Shown: piece after piece, positions 8,664 through 17,826 of the stretch | Layout of the letters: each line of letters begins with the position of its first letter | Position numbering within the stretch: position 1 is the first letter of the stretch | Origin: Novosphingobium profundi | Lineage (GTDB): Bacteria; Pseudomonadota; Alphaproteobacteria; Sphingomonadales; Sphingomonadaceae | DNA: 64,000 nt | Assembly: GCF_018491765.1 (NCBI RefSeq) | Contig: NZ_JABWCU010000005.1 | Span: forward strand, 186,001-250,000 | Reading direction: 5' to 3' | Translations under genes and position numbers: made by a program | The notes under the pieces: generated by a model | What the model was told of the DNA's origin: nothing | The model's input: the letters and a program-made list of their open reading frames with translations, nothing else | Database searches by the model: none

Positions 8664-9704
8664 ATGACTGTCCTGATGGCAGAAAAGACGCTCATGGCGG
8701 CCGAGACGGCCGAGGCCCCCGAGGCCTGCGCCCGTTTCCTGGCGGCCAATGGCGAGGTGCTGGCGAAGCTTGGCGAGGACCTGCGCGCGAACCCGCCCGC
8801 GCTGGTGGTTACCTGCGCGCGTGGATCCTCGGACCACGCGGCGACTTATGGCAAGTATCTCATCGAGACGATGGTCGGCGTGCCGGTTTCCTCGGCGGCG
8901 CTTTCGGTCGCTTCGGTCTACGCCGCGGCGCCGGTGCCGGGCAACGCGCTCCTCATCGCGATCTCGCAGAGCGGGCGCAGTCCCGATCTCATCGCCACCG
9001 CGCAGGCCTACAAGGATGCGGGCGCGCGCGTGGTCGCGCTGGTCAACGACGAGACCTCGCCGCTGGCCGCGATGGCCGATGTGCTGCTCCCGCTCAAGGC
9101 GGGCCCCGAGCGTTCGGTCGCCGCCACCAAGTCCTATATCGCCGCGCTGGTCGGCCTGGCCGCGCTGGCCGGGCACTGGGCCAAGGACGCGGCGCTGCTC
9201 GGCGCGCTCGAGACCTTGCCCGAAGGCCTCGTCCAGGCGCTGCGCCGCGAGCCCTTCGGCCTTGTGCAACTGCTCGGTTCGGCGACGAACCTTTTCGTCA
9301 TCGGTCGCGGCTACGGCTTCGCGGTGGCGCAGGAGGCCGCGCTCAAGCTCAAGGAGACCTGCGGTCTGCACGCCGAGGGCTTCAGCGCCGCCGAAGTGCG
9401 CCACGGGCCTATGGCCATCGTTAACGCCGGCTTCCCGGTCGTGGCCTTCGCGGGCAGCGATGCCTCGGGCGCGAGCGTGCGCGAAGCGGCGGGTGAATTC
9501 GCCGCGCGCGACGCCGCGGTGCGCCAGCTCGATGCCCTGTCGGACGAGACGGGCCAAAGCTTCGCCGCGCTCGCGGGCCATCCCGCCCTCGAGCCGATCC
9601 TGATGATCCAGGCCTTCTATCCCGAGGCGAACGACCTTTCGCTCGCACGCGGCTTCAATCCCGATGCGCCCGCGCACTTGCGCAAGGTGACCGAAACGCG
9701 ATGA
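8664..9704 (+). CDS. nagB-II: SIS-domain glucosamine-6-phosphate deaminase (NagB-II type)
   Basis: Converts glucosamine-6-phosphate to fructose-6-phosphate and ammonia. The protein has 346 residues and two SIS domains, related to the isomerase half of GlmS but without a glutaminase domain. Seen motifs: TCARGSSDHAATYGKYLIE (about residues 52-70), ISQSGRSPD, AATKSYIAAL, and AQEAALKLKETCGLHAEGF with EVRHGP in the second domain. I chose the ATG at 8664 because AGGAGG lies 9 nt before it. Its ATGA overlap with nagA fixes the order deaminase then deacetylase. NagB-II is the usual non-orthologous replacement for NagB in alphaproteobacteria and Shewanella. Confidence 0.9.
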   Translation: MTVLMAEKTLMAAETAEAPEACARFLAANGEVLAKLGEDLRANPPALVVTCARGSSDHAATYGKYLIETMVGVPVSSAALSVASVYAAAPVPGNALLIAISQSGRSPDLIATAQAYKDAGARVVALVNDETSPLAAMADVLLPLKAGPERSVAATKSYIAALVGLAALAGHWAKDAALLGALETLPEGLVQALRREPFGLVQLLGSATNLFVIGRGYGFAVAQEAALKLKETCGLHAEGFSAAEVRHGPMAIVNAGFPVVAFAGSDASGASVREAAGEFAARDAAVRQLDALSDETGQSFAALAGHPALEPILMIQAFYPEANDLSLARGFNPDAPAHLRKVTETR

Positions 9705-10843
9705 GCAACCGCCTTACCTTCGTGAACGGGCAGGTCCTCGTGGCCGGTCAGTGGCAGGACGGGGCGCGCCTCGATCTTGCCGAGGGGCGCATCGTCGCGA
9801 TTGCACCGGCCAGCGAGGATGCGACGGACGAAGTCGTCGATCTTGGCGGTGGGCGCCTCGTGCCTGGCCTCATCGACATCCAGGTCAACGGCGGCGGCGG
9901 CGTCCTGTTCAACGACGATCCCACGCCCGAGGGTATCGCGGCGATGGCCGCCGCCCACGCCGGGCGCGGCACGACCGGAATCCTGCCCACGCTGATCAGC
10001 GGTTCGGTGGCGATGATCGCGGCCGGGCTCGATGCGGTCGATGCCGCGATCGAGGCGGGGGTTCCCGGATGCCTGGGCATCCACGTCGAGGGTCCGGTGC
10101 TCAACCGCGAGCGCAAGGGCATCCACGCCGAGGACCGGCTGGTTCCGCTCGGCGACGACCTGATCGAGCTGCTCTGCCGTCCGCGCAAGGGGCGCGTGCT
10201 TTTCACCATCGCGCCCGAATATCTGGATGACGCGCAGGCCCAGGCGCTCAAGGCGGCGGGCGTGATCCTCTCGATGGGGCATTCCAACGCCGATTACGAC
10301 ACCGCCCGCGAGGCCTTCGCGCGCGGCGTGACCGGGGTGACGCATCTGTTCAACGCGATGTCCGCACTCCACCACCGCGCGCCGGGAATGGTCGGCGCGG
10401 CGCTGGAGAACCAGGAGGCCTGGTGCGGCATCATCGTCGACGGGCACCACGTTCACCCCGCCGCACTGCGCGTGGCGCTTGCGACGCGCCCGCTCGATCG
10501 CTTCGTGCTGGTCAGTGACGCGATGCCCTGCGTTGGTTCGCCGAGCGACCATTTCCTTCTCGACGGACGGCGCATCACGGTTGCCGGCGGGCGCTGCGTG
10601 GACGATGCCGGAACGCTGGCGGGCGCCTCGCTTGACCTTGCCTGCGCGGTGCGCAACAGCGTCGAGATGGTTGGCCTGCCGCTCGAGGCGGCGCTGGCCA
10701 TGGCGAGCGCCAGCCCCGCCGCCTTCCTCGGCATGGCGGGTGATCGTGGCACGATCGCGCCCGGCCATTTCGCCGACCTGACCTGGCTCGACGCGGATGG
10801 CGAGCCGCGCGGCGCCTGGATCGCCGGCCAGCGCGCCGGCTGA
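9701..10843 (+). CDS. nagA: N-acetylglucosamine-6-phosphate deacetylase
   Basis: Cytoplasmic amidohydrolase that removes acetate from GlcNAc-6-phosphate, feeding NagB-II. The 380-residue length is normal. Visible family signatures are PGLIDIQVNGGGG (about residues 58-70), the metal-ligand glutamate in GIHVEGPVLN, GHSNAD, THLFNAMSALHHR and the catalytic aspartate in LVSDAMP. The ATG overlaps the nagB-II stop by 4 nt. It is followed after 60 bp by the PTS phosphotransferase gene, so one transcript probably covers uptake and both metabolic steps. Confidence 0.96.
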   Translation: MSNRLTFVNGQVLVAGQWQDGARLDLAEGRIVAIAPASEDATDEVVDLGGGRLVPGLIDIQVNGGGGVLFNDDPTPEGIAAMAAAHAGRGTTGILPTLISGSVAMIAAGLDAVDAAIEAGVPGCLGIHVEGPVLNRERKGIHAEDRLVPLGDDLIELLCRPRKGRVLFTIAPEYLDDAQAQALKAAGVILSMGHSNADYDTAREAFARGVTGVTHLFNAMSALHHRAPGMVGAALENQEAWCGIIVDGHHVHPAALRVALATRPLDRFVLVSDAMPCVGSPSDHFLLDGRRITVAGGRCVDDAGTLAGASLDLACAVRNSVEMVGLPLEAALAMASASPAAFLGMAGDRGTIAPGHFADLTWLDADGEPRGAWIAGQRAG

Positions 10844-10903
10844 TCCGCGCCCGCCGACCCGAACGAAGTCCCGCCCCCGATAGACTGGAGACCCGAACCG
10901 CCC

Positions 10904-13468
10904 ATGGCCGAAACCAGCGCCTCCATCCGCCTCCTGGCCCCTCTCGCCGGCTGGCTCGGCCCGCTCGACGAACTGCCCGATCCGGTCTTCGCCGGACGCA
11001 GCCTGGGCGATGGCCTGGCGTTCGACCCGACGGGTGATACGCTCCACGCGCCCTGCGCGGGAACGGTCGCCTCGCTGGCGACCACCGGCCACGCAGTGAC
11101 GCTGCGCCTTGAAGGCGGCGCGGAACTGCTGATGCACCTGGGCATCGACACCGTGGCGATGGGCGGGGCCGGTTTCACGCCGCTGGTGCGCCAGGGGCAG
11201 GAAGTGGCCTGCGGTGATGCGCTCGTGCGCTTCGATCTCGACGCCGTCGTCCAGAGCGCGTCGAGCGCGATGACCCCGGTGCTCCTGCTCGAAAGCGAGG
11301 ACTGGACGCTTGCCGAAATGCGCGGGCCGGGCGCGGTCAAGGTCGGCGATCCGATCATGACCGTGGTGGCGCGCGCGGGCCGCGCGACGCAGGTCGCGCA
11401 GGAGCCGCGCGAGGAGGCTTTGGGTGAGACGATCACCCGCACGCTCGTCGTGCCGCTGCGCCACGGTATCCACGCGCGCCCGGCGGCGCGCTTGCGCCAG
11501 ACGGCGGCACCCTTCGAGGCGATGGTCCGGCTCGAATTCGACAAGCGCACGGCCAGTCTGCGCAGCCCGGTCGGCCTGCTCGCGCTTGGCGTGCGGCTGT
11601 GGGATGAGATCACGCTCCACGCGCGCGGTCCCGATGCACTGGCGGCGCTCGATGCGCTGGAAGAGTTGATCGCAGGAGGAATGGGCGAGAAGGCCGAGCC
11701 CGGCGAACAGCCGCCCGCGCCGGTACCCGCCGTGACGGCGACGGCCTCTGCCACCGCTCCGGTCTCGACGCAGATCCCCGAGGACGGCCTTGTCCACGGT
11801 GTCTGTGCGGCGCCCGGCCTCGCGGTGGGTACGGTCGTGCATTACCGCCTTGCCGAGATTCCGCTTCAGCCCTCCTGTGGGGATGCGGCACGTGAACGCG
11901 TGGCGCTTGACGCGGCGCTTGGCGAGCTTGCTGCGCAGATCGCGCAGGAAAGCACGAATGCCGATCCGCGCGCGCAGAGCATCCTGAGCGCCCATGCAGC
12001 CATGCTCGACGACGAGGACTTGCGCGCGGCCGCCCACGAGGCGATCGCGGCGGGTGCCGGGGCGGGCGAGGGCTGGAAGGCGGCAATCGCGCCGCAAGTC
12101 CAGGTCCTGCTGAAATCCGGCGATGCGCGCCTCGCCGAGCGGGCCGACGACATGCGCGACCTCGAACGGCGTGTCCTCATCCGCCTCGCGGGCGTCGAGG
12201 AAAAGCCGGTCGAACTGCCGCAAGGCGCGGTCCTGGTCGCCGAGGATCTGCTGCCCTCGCAGCTCATCGCGCTCGAAACCGGCAAGCTGGCGGGTATCGC
12301 GCTGGTCAAGGGCGGCCCGACGTCGCACGTCGCGATTCTCGCGGGCGGCATGGGGCTGGCCATGGTGGTGGCCGCTGGCCCGGCCCTGGGCCAGCTGGAG
12401 GAAGGTGCGCAAGTCATCGTCGATGCCGCATCCGCGCGGATCGAGGCGCGCCCCGCAGCGGAGCGCATCGCGGCCGTTCGCAACCGTCTCGCGCGCCAGG
12501 CCGAGCGCCGCGCCGAAGCGCGCGCGGCGACTGCGCCGTGCACCACGCGCGATGGTACCCGCATCGAGGTCTTCGCGAACCTCGGATCGGACGCCGACGC
12601 GCGGCTTGCCGTCGCCAACGGTGCCGAAGGCTGCGGGCTCCTGCGCAGCGAATTCCTGTTCCTCGAGCGCGCGTCCGCGCCCGACGTGGCCGAGCAGGCC
12701 GCCTCGTACCAGGCGGTCGCCGACGCGCTCGAGGGGCGCCCGCTGATCGTGCGCCTGCTCGACATCGGTGGTGACAAGCCCGCGCCCTACCTGCCGATCA
12801 CCGGTGAGGAAAACCCGGCGCTGGGCCTTCGCGGTATCCGCGTGGGCCTTGCCCATCGTGACCTGCTCGAAGCGCAAGTCGAGGCGATCGCGCGGGTCCG
12901 GCCGCTCGGCCAGTGCCGGATCATGGTGCCGATGGTGGCGAGCCTTTCCGAACTGCGCGCGGTGCGCGCGGTGCTCGACAGCGTGAGTGCACGGCTTGGC
13001 CTTGCCGCCCCTATCGAGCTGGGCATCATGGTCGAGACGCCCGCTGCGGCGGCAACTGCCGACATCCTTGCGCGCGAGGCCGATTTTCTTTCGATCGGTA
13101 CCAACGATCTCACCCAGTACACGCTGGCGATGGACCGCACCAACGCCTCGGTCGCGGCCTCGCTCGACGGGTTGCACCCGGCCGTGCTGCGCCTGATCGG
13201 CCAGACCTGCACGGGCGGCGCCTGCCATGGCCGCTGGACCGGGGTCTGCGGTTCGCTCGCGTCCGATCCGGTGGCGGTGCCGCTGCTGCTCGGACTCGGC
13301 GTGCGCGAGCTTTCCGCCAGCGCCGCGCTGGTCACCGACATCAAGGCGCTGGTCGCAACACTCGACCTCGACGCCTGCCGCGAACTGGCCGCCAAGGCCC
13401 TGGAGTGCGCCTCGGCGCAGGACGTGCGCGCGCTCGTCGCCGCCCACATCGAGGAGAACGAGGCATGA
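10904..13468 (+). CDS. nagF: Fused PTS EIIA(Glc-type)-HPr-Enzyme I
   Basis: A single 854-residue protein carrying the whole soluble phosphate relay from PEP to the sugar permease. The EIIA domain (about residues 20-150) has active-site histidines in TTGHAV (H63) and LLMHLGIDTV (H78). The HPr domain (about 175-265) has GIHARPAA, phosphorylation at H190. Enzyme I (about 305-840) has GGPTSHVAILAGG (H475), the PEP-binding GTNDLTQYTLAMDR and a C-terminal VCGSLASDP active-site cysteine motif. This domain order is the FruB/NagF-like multiphosphoryl transfer type. It lies between nagA and nagE, so the pathway brings its own general PTS proteins. The stop overlaps the nagE start by 4 nt. Confidence 0.95.
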   Translation: MAETSASIRLLAPLAGWLGPLDELPDPVFAGRSLGDGLAFDPTGDTLHAPCAGTVASLATTGHAVTLRLEGGAELLMHLGIDTVAMGGAGFTPLVRQGQEVACGDALVRFDLDAVVQSASSAMTPVLLLESEDWTLAEMRGPGAVKVGDPIMTVVARAGRATQVAQEPREEALGETITRTLVVPLRHGIHARPAARLRQTAAPFEAMVRLEFDKRTASLRSPVGLLALGVRLWDEITLHARGPDALAALDALEELIAGGMGEKAEPGEQPPAPVPAVTATASATAPVSTQIPEDGLVHGVCAAPGLAVGTVVHYRLAEIPLQPSCGDAARERVALDAALGELAAQIAQESTNADPRAQSILSAHAAMLDDEDLRAAAHEAIAAGAGAGEGWKAAIAPQVQVLLKSGDARLAERADDMRDLERRVLIRLAGVEEKPVELPQGAVLVAEDLLPSQLIALETGKLAGIALVKGGPTSHVAILAGGMGLAMVVAAGPALGQLEEGAQVIVDAASARIEARPAAERIAAVRNRLARQAERRAEARAATAPCTTRDGTRIEVFANLGSDADARLAVANGAEGCGLLRSEFLFLERASAPDVAEQAASYQAVADALEGRPLIVRLLDIGGDKPAPYLPITGEENPALGLRGIRVGLAHRDLLEAQVEAIARVRPLGQCRIMVPMVASLSELRAVRAVLDSVSARLGLAAPIELGIMVETPAAAATADILAREADFLSIGTNDLTQYTLAMDRTNASVAASLDGLHPAVLRLIGQTCTGGACHGRWTGVCGSLASDPVAVPLLLGLGVRELSASAALVTDIKALVATLDLDACRELAAKALECASAQDVRALVAAHIEENEA

Positions 13469-15177
13469 GCAAGGCCAAGCTTCAGGCCCTGGTGGAAACC
13501 CTGCAGCCGCTCGGCCGCGCGCTGATGCTGCCGATCGCGGTGCTGCCCGTGGCGGGGCTCCTGCTGCGCCTGGGCCAGCCCGACCTGCTCGACATCGCGC
13601 TGCTGAGCGCGGCGGGCGATGCGCTGTTCGCGCACCTGGGTCTGCTTTTCGCGATCGGTGTCGCCACCGGCTACGCGCGCGACGGCAATGGTGCGGCGTG
13701 CCTGGCAGGCATCGTGTGTTACCTCGTCGCGACCGAGGCGGCCAAGGTGCTGATGCCCGCGCCCGAAGGTCTCGATCCGGCCAATGCCGCTGATGCCCTC
13801 GCCATCGCGGCGGGCAAGGCGCAAGGGATCGCCCGGTTAGACGTGCCCATCGGCATCATTTCGGGCCTTGTCGGCGGCAAGTTCTACAACCGCTTCTCGG
13901 CCTTCAAGTTGCCGGAATACCTCGCCTTCTTCGGTGGGCGCCGGTTCGTACCGATCGTCGCGGGGCTTGCGGGCCTCGTCATGGCGACGGTCATCGGGCT
14001 CGCCTTTGGTCCGATCGTGGGCGGCATCGATGCGATCAGCCGGGGCATCGTCGACATGGGCGGTTTCGGGCTGTTCCTGTTCGGCGTGATCAACCGGCTG
14101 CTGCTGGTGACGGGCCTCCACCACATCTTCAACAACCTGTTCTGGTTCGTCCTGGGCGATTTCCACGGGGCGCACGGCGACATCCGCCGCTTCTTCATGG
14201 GCGATCCGACGGCGGGCGGCTTCATGACCGGATTCTTCCCGGTGATGATGTTCGGCCTGCCCGCCGCCTGCCTCGCGATCTACCGCACCGCGCGGCCCGA
14301 GCGGCGCAAGGCGGTGGGCGGCATGCTGCTCAGCCTCGCGCTGACCTCGATGCTGACGGGCGTCACCGAGCCGATCGAGTTCACCTTCATGTTCCTCGCG
14401 CCCGCGCTTTACGCGCTCCACGCGGTGCTGACCGGTATCTCGATGTGGCTGATGACCGCGCTTGGCGTGCACCTGGGCTTCGGCTTCTCGGCAGGCCTGT
14501 TCGACTACGTGCTCAATTTCGGCAAGGCGACGCGTCCGCTCATGCTGGTGCCGGTCGGCATCGCCTACTTCGCGATCTACTACACGCTGTTCGCCTTCGT
14601 GATCCGCAAGTTCGACCTCAAGACCCCGGGCCGCGAGGACGATCCGGTCGGCGAGGAAGTGGCCGAGAGCAGCGAGGACGGTGCGCGCGGCGCGGCCTAT
14701 GTCGCGGCGCTGGGCGGAGCGGCAAACCTCGAGAGCGTCTCGGCCTGCACCACGCGCCTGCGCCTCATCGTCGCGGACCAGTCGGTGGTCGACGACGCGC
14801 GGCTCAAGGCGCTCGGCGCGCGGGGCATCGTGCGTCCCTCCGAGAAGGCGCTGCAGGTGATCCTGGGGCCGGTTGCCGACATCGTCTCGGTCGAGATTCG
14901 CGAAGCCATGGGCAGCGCGGCGCGCGCACCGGCGCCCGAGGTGGCACCGGCCGCCGCCCCGGCCGTGCCCAAGGCGACCGCGTTCCGGCTCGAGCCCGCC
15001 ATGTTGGCCGCGCTCGGCGGCGAGGCCAATGTCGGGCCGGTGCAACTTCACGCCAACCGCGTGCGCGTGGTCGTGGCGCAAGGCGCGCGGGTCGACGAGA
15101 ACCGCTTGCTCGGGCTCGGCGTGCGCGCGGTGGCGCGTCCCGACGCGACGACGGTTCATCTCGTGCTTGCGCCCTGA
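13465..15177 (+). CDS. nagE: PTS GlcNAc permease EIICB with duplicated IIB
   Basis: Inner-membrane PTS transporter that imports and phosphorylates N-acetylglucosamine, 570 residues from the ATG at 13465, which overlaps the upstream TGA. The IIC domain (about 1-385) has many membrane spans and Glc-family motifs such as GLHHIFNNLFWF and LTGVTEPIEFTFMFLAP. A first IIB domain (about 405-475) carries the phosphocysteine in VSACTTRLRL (C428). A second IIB-like copy (about 505-570) aligns with it over its whole length, but the cysteine position is histidine (VQLHANRVRV, H529). EIIA is supplied by the fused protein upstream. The second copy probably cannot carry phosphocysteine. Confidence 0.93.
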   Translation: MSKAKLQALVETLQPLGRALMLPIAVLPVAGLLLRLGQPDLLDIALLSAAGDALFAHLGLLFAIGVATGYARDGNGAACLAGIVCYLVATEAAKVLMPAPEGLDPANAADALAIAAGKAQGIARLDVPIGIISGLVGGKFYNRFSAFKLPEYLAFFGGRRFVPIVAGLAGLVMATVIGLAFGPIVGGIDAISRGIVDMGGFGLFLFGVINRLLLVTGLHHIFNNLFWFVLGDFHGAHGDIRRFFMGDPTAGGFMTGFFPVMMFGLPAACLAIYRTARPERRKAVGGMLLSLALTSMLTGVTEPIEFTFMFLAPALYALHAVLTGISMWLMTALGVHLGFGFSAGLFDYVLNFGKATRPLMLVPVGIAYFAIYYTLFAFVIRKFDLKTPGREDDPVGEEVAESSEDGARGAAYVAALGGAANLESVSACTTRLRLIVADQSVVDDARLKALGARGIVRPSEKALQVILGPVADIVSVEIREAMGSAARAPAPEVAPAAAPAVPKATAFRLEPAMLAALGGEANVGPVQLHANRVRVVVAQGARVDENRLLGLGVRAVARPDATTVHLVLAP

Positions 15178-15204
15178 AGGGCGCAGCGCAAGGACAGGGC
15201 TGGC

Positions 15205-15238
15205 AGGCGGGCGTGTCGCAGGGCACGTCCGCCTTTTT
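15205..15238 (+). terminator. Rho-independent terminator of the nag operon
   Basis: An 11-bp stem (15205-15215 with 15224-15234, one G-U pair) is followed by a run of five T (15234-15238). It starts 28 bp after the nagE stop and cleanly separates the nag operon from the glycosidase operon. Confidence 0.85.
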
Positions 15239-15353
15239 CGCATGGGACGGGCTCAACCGGGGAAATCTTAAATTGGTCTGCAATTCCACCGGCGCATTTG
15301 GTTGATCTTGAGCCGATTTTCTGAAACGATCGCAAAATCACATGATCTAAATA

Positions 15354-15396
15354 ATACCAATTGGACAAAATGGATATATTTTGGCAGCATTGGTAT
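15354..15396 (+). promoter_or_regulatory. Paired inverted operators before the glycosidase operon
   Basis: ATACCAAT at 15354-15361 and its exact inverse ATTGGTAT at 15389-15396 flank a 27-bp AT-rich stretch, with centres 35 bp apart. They lie 25-67 bp upstream of the GH20 start codon. The same 8-mer occurs before nagB-II (8531) and before the GntR gene (31168). Two facing copies suggest cooperative binding of the local repressor. Confidence 0.6.
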
Positions 15397-15420
15397 AGCG
15401 ATTCAGGCAGGGGGACGACA

Positions 15421-17826
15421 ATGCGGGGCAAGCAGCGGAAGCAGGAGCGCGCCAGTGGCGCGCGCGGCACGGGTGGCCTGGCGCTGCTGTTGGCGGGTGT
15501 AGCCGTGGCGCCCGCCGCCGCTTCGGCGTCCCTGCCGCTCGTTCCCTATCCGGCCGAAGTGCACGCGGCGAGCGGTGTGCTGCGCGTGGCCGAAGGTGCC
15601 CGCATCGTGGTTCCGGCGGAGGACCAGGCCGCGCGCAACGCGGCGCAAGTGCTTGCCGCGCATGCGATTTCGGCGCGCGGGCTGAAGCTCTCCATCGCCG
15701 AGGGGAATAGTGCGGGCGGCGCGGTTGCGGTGCGCTTCGTGCGCGATCCTGCGATCACCGGCCCGGAGGCCTATCGTCTCGAAGTCACTCCGGCAGGGGC
15801 CACTATCGCGGCGTCGCAGCCCTCGGGCTTTCTCTATGGCGCGATGACCTTCAACCAGTTGCTGGGCACCGCGAGCGGGTCCGTAGCCCAAGTTCCCGCA
15901 CTTACCATTGTCGATGCGCCGCGCTTCGCCTGGCGCGGGCTGATGGTGGACACGGCGCGCCATTTCCAGCCGCTTGCCTCGCTGCGCACGCTCGTCGACC
16001 AGATGGTGGAAGTGAAGCTCAACGTGCTGCACCTGCACCTCACCGACGACCAGGGCTGGCGCTTCGAGGTCAAGCGCTACCCGAGGCTGACCGAGACCGG
16101 CGCGTGGCGCAGGTCGCCGGGCGCAGGGCAGGGCGAAAGCGGGCGCGTAGGCGGCTTCTATACGCAGGACGAGCTCAAGGGGCTGGTCGCCTATGCCAAG
16201 GCGCGCGGCATCACGATCGTGCCCGAGATCGATCTGCCGGGGCACGCGCAGGCGCTGCTGGCGGCCTATCCCGAACTGGGCGTGATCGGGGCTGCGCCCA
16301 AGGTCTCGCACGACTGGGGCATCAACCCCTACCTGTTCAATCCCGGCCCCGAGGGCATGGCTTTCGTCAAGGCGGTGCTGGACGAGGTCATGGAGGTCTT
16401 CCCCTCGACCTACATCCATCTGGGCGGTGACGAGGCGGTCAAGGACCAGTGGGAACGTTCGCCGCAGGTACAGGCGCAGATGCGCGCGCTGGGCATCACC
16501 AGCGAGAACGCGCTGCAGAGCTGGATGATCGAGCAGCTGGGCCAATACCTGGGCGAGCACGGTCGCAGGCTGATCGGGTGGGACGAGATCCTCGAGGGCG
16601 GTATTCCGCCTTCGGCCTCGGTGATGAGCTGGCGCGGCGAGGACGGCGCGATCGCGGCCGCCAACGCCGGGCACGACGTGGTGCTCTCGCCTTCGCCCGG
16701 GCTCTATCTCGACAACAAGCAGTCCACGCTGGGCGACGAGCCCGCTGGACGCGGTTTCGTGCAGAGCCTGGAGGCGATCTACCGGTACGATCCGATGCCC
16801 GCCGCGATTGCCCCCGACAAGGCCGGGCATGTCATGGGCGTCCAGGCCAACGCCTGGAGCGAGTACCTCGTCACGCCCTGGCAAATGCAGCACAAGATCT
16901 TCCCGCGCGCGGGCGCTCTGGCCGAGGATGGCTGGTCGCCGCGTGCGAGCGGCAAGAAGGATTACGCAGCGTTTCTCGCGCGGCTCGATCCGCAGATCCG
17001 GCGCTGGAAGAAGGCGGGCGTGGAAGTGGCCGACAGCGCCTTTGCGGTCGATTTCGCGCTGGCGCGTCCGCTGGGCGAGACGCTCGATGCCCGGCGCGTC
17101 GGGGTGACGCTCGTAACGCAGGCGCCATATGGCACGATCCGCTACACGCTCGACGGGTCTGAGCCCGATCCGCGTTCGAAGGCCTATGCCGCGCCCCTGA
17201 ACGTGGTGCCGGGCACGGTGATCCGCGCCGCGAGCTTTGCCGCCGATGGCGCCGTGCTTTCCGCGGTGCGCCGTTTCGATACCGCGCACACCGCGCTGAT
17301 GACCGCACCCAACGCCGCGCTTACCGGCTGCGGTGCGGACGCGCTGTGGCTGCGCCTGCCGCTCGGCGCGGATGCCACGGCCAAGGGCCCCGCCTACAAC
17401 ACCAATATCTTCGATGCCTGTTCCGCCCAGGAAAAGGCCCCGCTCGGCCACGCGCGCAGCGTGACCGTTACCGTGGTGCGCCTGCCGCGCAACTTCGGCC
17501 TTGCCCACGATATCTGGACCGAAGTGCGCCACTATCCCACCAGCCCGCACGGCGAACTGGTGGTCAGCGCCGCATGCAAGGCGGCCGCAAAGGCTGCCGA
17601 GGGCGACCCCAAGGCCCGCCACCATGACCCGCTGCCGGGGGCGAGCCTGCTCGCCACCTGGCCTCTGCCCGACCCCGCGACGGCTCCGCAGCGTTTCGAC
17701 GTGCACGCCGTCCTGCCCGAGGTCGCCATGAAGGACGAAAGCGACGTATGTTTCCAGTTTACAGCGCCCCTCTCGGATCCGCTCTACGCGGTGGAATCGG
17801 TCACCTGGTCGGACGCTGCGAAGTGA
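15421..17826 (+). CDS. GH20 beta-N-acetylhexosaminidase, exported
   Basis: Releases terminal beta-linked GlcNAc (or GalNAc) with a substrate-assisted mechanism. I chose the ATG at 15421 (AGGGGGAC just before it) because a signal peptide follows at once; an in-frame TTG at 15361 lies inside the operator region. The 801-residue protein has a GH20b alpha/beta domain, then the barrel from about residue 175 with RGLMVDTARHF, HLHLTDDQGWR and PEIDLPGHAQA. The catalytic Asp-Glu pair is HLGGDE (D337, E338). The C-terminal 250 residues include a chitobiase-type Fn3-like segment (IRYTLDGSEPDP). It heads the long glycosidase operon and would supply GlcNAc to NagE. Confidence 0.95.
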   Translation: MRGKQRKQERASGARGTGGLALLLAGVAVAPAAASASLPLVPYPAEVHAASGVLRVAEGARIVVPAEDQAARNAAQVLAAHAISARGLKLSIAEGNSAGGAVAVRFVRDPAITGPEAYRLEVTPAGATIAASQPSGFLYGAMTFNQLLGTASGSVAQVPALTIVDAPRFAWRGLMVDTARHFQPLASLRTLVDQMVEVKLNVLHLHLTDDQGWRFEVKRYPRLTETGAWRRSPGAGQGESGRVGGFYTQDELKGLVAYAKARGITIVPEIDLPGHAQALLAAYPELGVIGAAPKVSHDWGINPYLFNPGPEGMAFVKAVLDEVMEVFPSTYIHLGGDEAVKDQWERSPQVQAQMRALGITSENALQSWMIEQLGQYLGEHGRRLIGWDEILEGGIPPSASVMSWRGEDGAIAAANAGHDVVLSPSPGLYLDNKQSTLGDEPAGRGFVQSLEAIYRYDPMPAAIAPDKAGHVMGVQANAWSEYLVTPWQMQHKIFPRAGALAEDGWSPRASGKKDYAAFLARLDPQIRRWKKAGVEVADSAFAVDFALARPLGETLDARRVGVTLVTQAPYGTIRYTLDGSEPDPRSKAYAAPLNVVPGTVIRAASFAADGAVLSAVRRFDTAHTALMTAPNAALTGCGADALWLRLPLGADATAKGPAYNTNIFDACSAQEKAPLGHARSVTVTVVRLPRNFGLAHDIWTEVRHYPTSPHGELVVSAACKAAAKAAEGDPKARHHDPLPGASLLATWPLPDPATAPQRFDVHAVLPEVAMKDESDVCFQFTAPLSDPLYAVESVTWSDAAK

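Noticed and set aside
9617..13447. A 1276-codon open frame antisense to nagA and the PTS fusion
   Set aside because: Arginine/glycine/histidine-rich composition without domains; the plus strand carries clear enzymes.
15361..15420. TTG start 60 bp upstream for GH20
   Set aside because: It overlaps the operator region, has no ribosome site, and would bury the signal peptide.
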